From Spisula solida (lineage: Eukaryota > Mollusca > Bivalvia > Venerida > Mactridae), in NCBI GenBank assembly GCA_947247005.1, contig OX365962.1, positions 2,887,201-2,951,200 on the forward strand: DNA of 64,000 nt, given 5' to 3'. Positions 56,564 through 64,000 of this stretch are shown here, one piece after another. The position numbers and the translations under genes are program-made. Position 1 is the stretch's first letter, and each line of letters begins with the position of its first letter. The notes below the pieces were generated by a model that saw only the letters and a list, made by a program, of their open reading frames with translations, had not been told where the DNA came from and made no database searches.

Positions 56564-57136
56564 ATGGATGATGCATCAGGAAGTTCACTAAGTGATCAGG
56601 ACAAGAACAGTATGTTAATCCATTCTGCTGATAAGCCTTACATATGTGGTGTTTGCGGAAGTACATTCACACAGTGCGGGTCTCTGAAAAACCACATGAG
56701 AACACATAGCGGCGAAAAACCTTATAAATGTGATGTTTGTGATACTGCCTTTGCGGTGAAAACTAATCTGTCTGCTCATAAAAGAATACATACTGGTGAA
56801 AAACCATATATATGTGTTGTTTGTGGAAGTACATTCACTGAAATTGGTAATCTGAAGCGCCACATTAGAATACATACTGGCGAAAAACCATATAAGTGTG
56901 ACGTTTGCGGAAGTACATTCTCGGACAGAAGTCATTTGAAGGGTCATGTCAGAATACATACTGGTGAAACGCCTTATAAGTGTGATGTTTGCGGAACTAC
57001 ATTCAAACATAAAAGTAATTTGAAACGTCACATGCTAAGTCATACTGGCGAAAAACCATTTAAGTGTGATGTTTGTGAAAGGAAATTCTCAGACAAAAGT
57101 ACTTTGAAGCGTCACACTAGAATACATAACCGGTGA
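56564..57136 (+). CDS. C2H2 zinc-finger protein, six fingers (190 residues)
   Basis: Six tandem fingers C-x2-C-x12-H-x3-H at residues 28-48, 56-76, 84-104, 112-132, 140-160 and 168-188, joined by TGEKPY-type linkers: a nuclear DNA-binding protein. Contact positions (-1,2,3,6) read QGSN, VTNA, EGNR, DSHG, HSNR and DSTR. ATG 56564 (AACATGG) is chosen because it lies 12 bp after an acceptor TTTATTACAG|GTT and precedes an acidic/Ser-rich leader MDDASGSSLSDQDK. The open frame continues 21 codons upstream into probable intron. The stop follows a one-base insertion in the last linker, so the original protein was longer. Confidence 0.8.
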   Translation: MDDASGSSLSDQDKNSMLIHSADKPYICGVCGSTFTQCGSLKNHMRTHSGEKPYKCDVCDTAFAVKTNLSAHKRIHTGEKPYICVVCGSTFTEIGNLKRHIRIHTGEKPYKCDVCGSTFSDRSHLKGHVRIHTGETPYKCDVCGTTFKHKSNLKRHMLSHTGEKPFKCDVCERKFSDKSTLKRHTRIHNR

Positions 57137-57383
<247 letters not shown>

Positions 57384-57893
57384 ACCAAAGACCTAAATAT
57401 ACACAGATTGGAAATATTTACTAAATCTCAAAATATCTCGCGGCAGTTTTCTGAAATCTCGCGAAATCTCGTTTGTTCTTAAGACCTTATATCTCCTGTT
57501 TTAATATACATAGGAAAAACTAATAAGTTTATGCAATAGATTTATTATTCTGCTTTAAAATGATACCTAATTTATTGAAATCATTCAAGGAATAAAACGA
57601 TAAACATCAAAGGGCCAGACCTACTCTCATTTTAATGGAAATTCCAATTTTATCAGAAAATACCCGATCTGCCTCATTCAAACAGTAGTTTTTTAATTCT
57701 ATAAGAGATAGAAAAAAATATGTTACATCATGCAGTAGAAAAAGCTGAGCTCTTCAAAATGAGATATTGGTCATTAAAAAAGGTTGACAAACAAAAGTGA
57801 TCATGCAAAATATCATAATCTGCTGCATGCTATTTTGCATTTTCTCTCCGTTTTCAATTAAGTGTCAAATCTGTGTATATTTAGGTCTTTGGT
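57384..57893. mobile_element. 510-bp MITE inside the zinc-finger array
   Basis: ACCAAAGACCTAAATATACA CAGATT and the inverse AATCTGTGTATATTTAGGTC TTTGGT form a perfect 26-bp inverted repeat. It splits a finger linker: AGTCAT before, CTTACTG...AAAACATATAAGTGTG after. No clear target duplication. Confidence 0.9.
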
Positions 57894-58090
57894 CTTACTG
57901 ATTAAAAACATATAAGTGTGATGTTTGCGGAACTTATTTCAAACGCTACAGCTACTTGAAGAGTCACAGAAGCATACATACTGGCAAAGATCATATTCCG
58001 TGTAATCTTTGATACTTGTCAGAAACCATACAAATGTGATGTGTGTGAAACTTCATTTTCTAGGAAAGGTTATTTGAATTGTCACATCAG
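57894..58090 (+). pseudogene. Zinc-finger remnants beyond the MITE
   Basis: TATAAGTGTGATGTTTGCGG AACT, AGAGTCACAGAAGCATACAT, CAAATGTGATGTGTGTGAAA and TTGAATTGTCACATCAGG are finger pieces interrupted by a TGA and a deletion between them. Confidence 0.8.
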
Positions 58091-58508
58091 GGGCCGGGAT
58101 TACAACCAATACTTACACTCAGCACTCTGCACTCAAATCTTGAAATTCACTCGTTTGATGTTTATATGGACATTTTTTTAGAGTAAAAAGTTGTTATTAT
58201 GTTCAATAGGTACTAAATATTATTTTTGGCTTACTTCATCGTGTAATTAAGAGTATGTGTGAGCTATAATTGTAATTTATCAGTCTGAGTGCTGGGTGTG
58301 GCACATAGATTCAATAATTACATATATACCTCATAAATAGTACACATACTACACAATGGCAAACAATGTATCAAATGTTATTTTCAATACTCTTATAACA
58401 ATTTTATACATTTTTCTCATCTCGATTTGCAATCTAGGAAAAGTAAGGGCCCATTATATTACATTTTCCATATTTGAGTGTAAGGATTTGTTGTGACTTC
58501 GGGCACAG
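58091..58508. mobile_element. MITE-like insertion in the zinc-finger remnants
   Basis: ACAACCAATACTTACACTCA (58102-58121) is mirrored by TGAGTGTAAGGATTTGTTGT (58474-58493), 18 of 20 matching. It separates two zinc-finger remnants. Confidence 0.65.
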
Positions 58509-58529
58509 AATATATTCAAGTAAAATTAC

Positions 58530-58690
58530 CTAATTAGTGTGATGTCTGTGGATCTGCCTTTATGACGAAATGTTTTAAAATATGTGACTACTATGTATGC
58601 TGCCTGCTCATATAATAAAATGTACCACGAAAACCACATACATGTGTTTGTGGAACTACATTCTCTATGGAATGTTCTTTAGAACCTGGG
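58530..58690 (+). pseudogene. Most 3' zinc-finger remnants
   Basis: GTGTGATGTCTGTGGATCTG CCTTTATGACGAAATG and ACATGTGTTTGTGGAACTAC ATTCTCTATGG resemble finger N-terminal halves; histidine halves are lost. Confidence 0.6.
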
Positions 58691-59054
58691 CTTTTTACAC
58701 TGAATTGTGAAGGGGTCCAGTCCCTTTAGTTTTATGAAAATTTACCCCGAAAACTCTCAAAATTGTAAAAAAAGTAGGCTCAGAAACTTTCCAAATTATG
58801 ATTTTCATAAACTAATCACGATCGATAAATCACCAGATTGTGAAATTAATGTTTTCAGATGTCAATAGCTCAATTTTTGTCCTCTTGTCCCAACATGCAT
58901 AACTTTGTGTCTAAGATATAATACTTCATATCAAGTCTAGTACAGATCACTTCGCATCCCTTGTCCCTAGACAGCAAAACACTCGGTAACATCTTACAAA
59001 TGAGAATGGCATTCCTGGAATTAATTCTAGAACAACACTTTATTTCAACTCATT
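58691..59054. other. Anonymous DNA
   Basis: Nothing recognised. Confidence 0.35.
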
Positions 59055-59150
59055 TTTAGCTCAACTATTCGTAAAATAAGGGGAGCTATTGCAGTCACCC
59101 GAGCGTCGGCGTCGGCGTAACACTTTTGTTAAAGTTTAGGTACAGGTTTT

Positions 59151-60513
59151 TAGCTCACCTGTCACAAAGTGACAGAGTGAGCTTTTTTGATCACTCTTCG
59201 TCCGTCCGTCGTCTGTCCGTCAACAATTGGCTTGTGTAGACACTAGAGGTCACAATTTTAGCCTAATCCTTATGAAACTTGGTCACAATGATCATCTCAA
59301 CAAAATCTAGACCAAGTTTGATATTGGGTCATCTGGGGTCAAAAACTAGGCCACTAGGTCAAATTATAGAAAAACCTTGTGTAGTCACTAGAGGTCACAA
59401 TTTTGACTTAATATTTATGAAACTTGGTCACAATGATCATCCTAACAAAAAGTTCGATATTGGGTCATCCGGGGTCAAAAACTAGGTCACAAGGTCAAAT
59501 CATAGAAAATCCTTGTGTAGTCACTAGAGGTCAAAATTTTGAATTAATCTTTATGAAACTTGGTCACAATGATCATCTAAACAAAATCTAGGTCAAGTTC
59601 GATATTGGGTCATCCGGGGTCAAAAACTAGGTCACAAGGTCATATCATAGAAAAACCTTGTGTAGTCACTAGAGGTCACAATTTTGGCCTAATCTTTATG
59701 AAACTTAAGTCACAATGATCATCTCAACAAAATCTAGGTCAATTTTGATATTGGGTCATCCGGGGTCAAAAACTAGGTCACAACTTCAAGGTCAAATCAT
59801 AGAAAAACCTTGTGTAGTCACTAGAGGTCACAGTTTTAGCATAATCTTTACGAAACTTGGTCATAATGATCAACACAACAAAATGTAGGTCAAGTTCGAT
59901 ATTGGGTCATCTGGGGTCAAAAACTAGGTCACAAGGTCAAATCATAGAAAAACCTTGCGTAGTCACTAGAGGTCACAGTTTTGACCTGATCGTTACGAAA
60001 CTTGTTTACAATGATCATAACAACAAAATCTAGGTCAAGTTCGATATTGGGTCATCTTGGGTCAAAAACTAGGTCACATTGTCAAATCATAGAAAAACCT
60101 TGCATAGTCACTAGAGGTCACAATTTTGGTCTAATCTTTATGAAACTCGGTCACAATGATCATCTCAACAAAATCTAGATCAAGTTTGATATTGGGTGAT
60201 CCGGGGTAAAAAACTAGGTCACAATGCCAAATAATAGAAAAACCTTGTGTAGTCACTAGAGGTCACAGTTTTGGCTTGATCTTTAAGAAACTTGGTCACA
60301 ATGATTATCTCAACAAAATCTAGGTCAAGTTCGATATTGGGTCATCTGGGGTAAAAAAGTAGGTCATTAGGTCAATCATATAAAAACCTTGTGTAGTCAC
60401 TAGAGGTCACACTATTGGCCTAATCTGTATAAAACTTGGTCACAATGACTATCTCAACAAAATCTAGGTCAAGTTCGACAGGTGAGCGACCTAGGGCCCT
60501 TTGGGCCCTCTTG
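59151..60513. mobile_element. HINE-like element 'A' nested in J
   Basis: Left end TAGCTCACCTGTCACAAAGT GACAGAGTGAGC, (GTCC)n, about eight core units of roughly 140-145 bp (TAGTCACTAGAGGTCACA ... GGTCAAAAACTAGGTCAC), subterminal GACAGGTGAGC inverted to GCTCACCTGTC, and a hairpin AGGGCCCTTTGGGCCCT followed by CTTG. Removing it rejoins J as GGTACAGGTTTT|TTAACCTC. Confidence 0.82.
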
Positions 60514-60646
60514 TTTAACCTCTTATATTCACTAAGTCTTTTAAGATATTGCTTTCACACTTTGCATACATGTTCACTATCATGACCCCAACCCATATGA
60601 AGGTGTAGATAACTGTATCAGGCATTTTGTTGAAATTATGCCTTTT

Positions 60647-62622
60647 TAGCTCACCTGTCACAAAGTGACAGAGTGAGCTTTTGTGATCACTCTTCGTCCG
60701 TCGTCCGTCTGTCCGTCCGTCCGTCGTCCGTCAACAATTGGCTTGTGTAGACACTAGAGGTCACAATTTTAGCCTAATCTTTATGAAACTTGGTCACAAT
60801 GATTATCTGAACAAAATCTAGGCCAAGTTCGATATTGGGTCATCTGGGGTCAAAAACTAGGTCACTAGGTCAAATCATAGAAAAACCTTGTGTAGTCACT
60901 AGAGGTCACAATTTTGACTTAATCTTTATGAAACTTTATCACAATGATCATCCTAACAAAATCTAGGTCAAGTTCGATATTGGGTCATCAGGGGTCAAAA
61001 ACTAGGTCACAAGGTTAAATCATAGAAAAACCTTGTGTAGTCACTAGAGGTCACAATTTTGACCTAGTCTTTATGAAACTTGGTCACAATGATCATCTCA
61101 ACAAAATCTAGGTCAAGTTCGATATTGGGTCATCCGGGGTCAAAAACTAGGTCACAATGTCAAATCATAGATAAACCTTGTGTAGTCACTAGAGGTCACA
61201 ATTTTGGTCTAATCTTTATGAGACTTGGTCACAATGATCATCGCAATAAAATCTAGGCCAAGTTCGATAATGGGTCATCTGGGGTCAAAAACTAGGTCAC
61301 AAGGTCAAATCATAGAAAAACCTTGTGTAGTCACTAGAGGTCACAGTTTTAGCATAATCTTTACGAAACTTTGTCACAATGATCTACACAACCAAATCTA
61401 GGTCAAGTTTGATATTGGGTCATCCGGGGTCAAAAACTAGGTCACAAGATCAAATCATAGAAAAACCTTGTGTAGTCACTAGAGGTCCCAGTTTTGGCCT
61501 GATCTTTTCGAAACTTAGTCACAATGATCATAACAACAAAATCTAGGTCAAGTTCGATAATGGGTCATCTGGGGTCAAAAACTAGGTCACAAGGTCAAAT
61601 CATAGAAATACCTTGCGTAGTCACTAGAGGTCACAATTTTGGTCTAATCTTTATGAAACTCAGTCACAATGATCATCTAAAAAAAATCTAGATCAAGTTC
61701 GATATTGGGTCATCTGGGGTCAAAAACTAGGTCACAAGGTCAAATAATAGAAAAACCTTGTGTAGTCACTAGAGGTCACAGTTTTAGCATAATCTTTACG
61801 AAACTTTGTCACAATGATCTACACAACCAAATCTAGGTCAAGTTTGATATTGGGTCATCCGGGGTCAAAAACTAGGTCACAAGATCAAATCATAGAAAAA
61901 CCTTGTGTAGTCACTAGAGGTCCCAGTTTTGGCCTGATCTTTACGAAACTTAGTCACAATGATCATAACAACAAAATCTAGGTCGAGTTCGATAATGGGT
62001 CATCTGGGGTCAAAAACTAGGTCACAAGGTCAAATCATAGAAATACCTTGCGTAGTCACTAGAGGTCACAATTTTGGTCTACTCTTTATGAAACTCAGTC
62101 ACAATGATCATCTAAAAAAAATCTAGATCAAGTTCGATATTGGGTCATCTGGGATCAAAAACTAGGTCACAAGGTCAAATAATAGAAAAACCTTGTGTAG
62201 TCACTAGAGGTCACAGTTTTGGCCTGATCTTTACGAAACTTGGTCACAATGATCATCTCAACACAATCTAGGTCAAGTCCGATATTGGTTTATCTGGGGT
62301 CAAAAACTAGGTCATTAGGTCAAATATAAAAACCTTTTGTAGTCACTAGAGGTCACAATATTTGCCTAATCTGTATAAAACTTGGTCACAATGATTATCT
62401 TAACAAAATCTAGGTTAAATTCGACAGGTGAGCTTTTGTGATCACTCTTCGTCCGTCGTCCGTCCGTCCGTCCGTCGTCCGTCCGTCAACAATTGGGTTG
62501 TGTAGACACTAGATGTCACAATTTTAGCCTAATCTTTATGAAACTTGGTCACAATGATCATCTTAACAAATTGTAGGTCAAGTTCGACAGGTGAGCGACC
62601 TAGGGCCCTTTGGGCCCTCTTG
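60647..62622. mobile_element. HINE-like element 'B' nested in J
   Basis: Same family as A with about 11-12 core units. Near its right end a second left block (GACAGGTGAGCTTTTGTGAT CACTCTTCGTCCGTC, 62423 onward) and one core unit precede the terminal hairpin at 62599-62616. That indicates recombination or tandem insertion of two copies. Removal rejoins J as TTATGCCTTTT|TTCTACTTAG. Confidence 0.8.
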
Positions 62623-63696
62623 TTTCTACTTAGTGCAAATAGTGCATATGTTAAAGTTTAGGTACAGGTTTTTTAACCTCTAATATCTTCATAGTGCATT
62701 GACATATTGCTTTAGTACTTTGCATACTTGTTCACCATCATGACCCCGACCCATACACAGGGGTAGGTAACTCTATTAAGCATTTTTGTGAAGTTATGTC
62801 CCCTTTTTTCAACTTAGTGCAAATGTTAAAGTTTAGGTACAGGTTTTTTTACCTCAAATATTTTTAATGTGCATTCACATATTGCTTTGCATACTTGTTC
62901 TCCACCATGACCCCAACCCCTACACAGGGTTGGGTAACTCTATCGAGCATTTTGTTGAAATTATGCCCCCTTTTGGACTTCGAAATGCAAATGTTAAAGT
63001 TTAGGTACAGGTTTTTTAGCCTCTAATATCTTCAAAGTGCATTGACATATTGCTTTAATACTTTGCATACTTGTTCACCATCATGACCCTAACCCATACA
63101 TGGGGTATGTAACTCTATTATGCATTTTGGTGAAGTTATGCCCCCTTTTTTCAACTTAGTGCAAATGTTAAAGTTTAGGTACAGGTTTTTTTACCTCAAA
63201 TATTTTCAGTGCATTCACATATTGCTTTGCATACTTGTTCTCCATCATGACCCTAACCGCTTCACAGGGGTGGGTAACTCTATCGAGCATTTTGTTGAAA
63301 TTATGCCCCCTTTTGGACTTGGAAATGCAATTGTTAAAGTTTAGGTACAGGTTTTTTAACCTCTAATATCTTCAAAGTGCATTGATATATTGCTTTGATA
63401 CTTTGCATACTTGTTAACCATCATGACCTCAACCCCTACACTGGAGAAGATAACTATTAAGCATTTTGTTGAAATTATGCCCCGTATTGGACTAAGAAAG
63501 GCTTATTTATTTGCCATCATGACCTAGAGGACCTACATGTACACATGAGTAGGTAACAGTCCTGCATAATTTGTCCAAATTATCCCCCTTTTTCGACTTA
63601 GAAGCCCCAACCTCTACCCAGCTGAGGGTAATGCTGCTGTTATGAAGCATTTTGTTTTGAATATATAATGCTTGTACTATCCGTGGACAGCTCTTG

Positions 63697-63830
63697 TTAC
63701 CCAACTCTGTTCGTGAATGGAATGCCCTCCCACTAGGAACAAGGAATATACAACCTCGCTCAGCTTTCAAGATGCGTTTGAATAGAAATTTCGTCCAAAC
63801 CACCATCATACTATTTCATAGTACCTAGAA
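63697..63830 (+). pseudogene. LINE reverse transcriptase C-terminal fragment
   Basis: Reading in one frame gives NSVREWNALPLGTRN ... SAFKMRLNRNF and then a stop near 63825. The pattern 'R-x-W-N-x-L-P ... F-K-x-x-L' is the usual extreme C-terminus of several non-LTR retrotransposon ORF2 proteins. It lies directly after the J right end, and is 5'-truncated. Confidence 0.72.
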
Positions 63831-64000
63831 AACTTTAACTTCAAGTCCTACACCATCGTTTGAGCAAATTGAGCTCTGCTCTAGGATTTCCAATCTGAGG
63901 TCAAAATTTCAACTCTACATTTTGATAGAATTCTGTAGTTTAATGATTAAGGTTTCCAAAAAGTCATACGTTTTCAAAATGTTCCAACTAAGTGACATGC
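63831..64000. other. Anonymous DNA at the window edge
   Basis: May include the 3' untranslated part of the LINE fragment. Nothing else seen. Confidence 0.3.

Larger units (their letters stand above)
59055..63700. mobile_element. HINE-like element 'J', split by two nested elements
   Basis: The left end TTTTTAGCTCAACTATTCGT AAAATAAGGGGAGCTATTGC with CGTCGGCGTCGGCGTAACAC is followed by a tandem core of 166-175 bp. The core marker AAAGTTTAGGTACAGG occurs at 59130, 62653, 62828, 62996, 63170 and 63336, and the end is CGTGGACAGCTCTTGTT. Its pieces are 59055-59150, 60514-60646 and 62623-63700. The small frames inside are non-coding. Confidence 0.75.

Noticed and set aside
56615..57031. 138-residue minus-strand frame opposite the zinc-finger exon
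   Set aside because: Shadow of the regular 84-bp finger repeat.

Overview
This window is animal nuclear DNA, most probably from a marine bivalve mollusc. It is AT-rich and gene-poor, its one multi-exon gene is split by GT-AG introns, and it is crowded with satellites, MITE-like inverted-repeat elements, tRNA-derived SINEs and repeats of the type 'TAGCTCACCTG ... (GTCC)n ... ~145-bp tandem core ... terminal hairpin', which resemble the non-autonomous Helentron/HINE-like repeats known from bivalves. No bacterial operons, CRISPR arrays or viral genes are seen. The species cannot be named from the sequence.

Layout. 1-6200: a satellite carrying the 18-bp palindrome TGTTATGCCGGCATAACA, split by a 5.6-kb element with TGTAR...TTACA ends and a CCGG target duplication. 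Those are hallmarks of a Ginger-type DNA transposon; the interior is almost entirely a 61-bp palindromic tandem repeat. 6.3-7.2 kb: two minisatellites. 7.3-11.4 kb: mostly anonymous, with SINE copies and a large microsatellite block. 11.6-26.95 kb: a five-exon gene (+ strand) whose exon phases join into a 314-residue protein with a signal peptide, cysteine-rich EGF-like repeats, one transmembrane helix and a 5-residue tail. Its introns hold many minisatellites, several touching the splice sites and one group derived from exon 2 itself. 27-35 kb: MITEs, a SINE, a 32-bp minisatellite of cAMP-response-element-like octamers, and anonymous DNA. 35.7-37.7 kb: a Mutator-like non-autonomous element with a perfect 9-bp duplication, holding a nested SINE and a 5'-truncated LINE. 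38-41 kb: a candidate CpG-rich promoter, a cluster of tRNA-like sequences and a HINE-like repeat. 41.8-49 kb: nested MITEs and a foldback element. 47.3-53.1 kb: a 5.8-kb inverted-repeat element whose arms repeat a 'CGAAAAGGAG' motif. 53.2-54.3 kb: a second 9-bp-duplication element with termini like the one at 35.7 kb. 55.3-55.9 kb: a SINE with an internal 28-bp minisatellite. 56.5-58.7 kb: an intact six-finger C2H2 exon followed by frame-shifted finger remnants interrupted by two MITEs. 59-63.7 kb: one HINE-like element into which two copies of another are nested at T-runs. 63.7 kb: a LINE C-terminal fragment.

Only two loci look like real host genes: the EGF-like membrane receptor and the zinc-finger exon. 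Both are reported from sequence logic alone (phase, motifs, splice consensus) with no transcript evidence. The most notable results are the satellite-filled Ginger-like element in the centre of a palindrome, the recruitment of an EGF exon into a minisatellite, and a pair of Mutator-like foldback elements.
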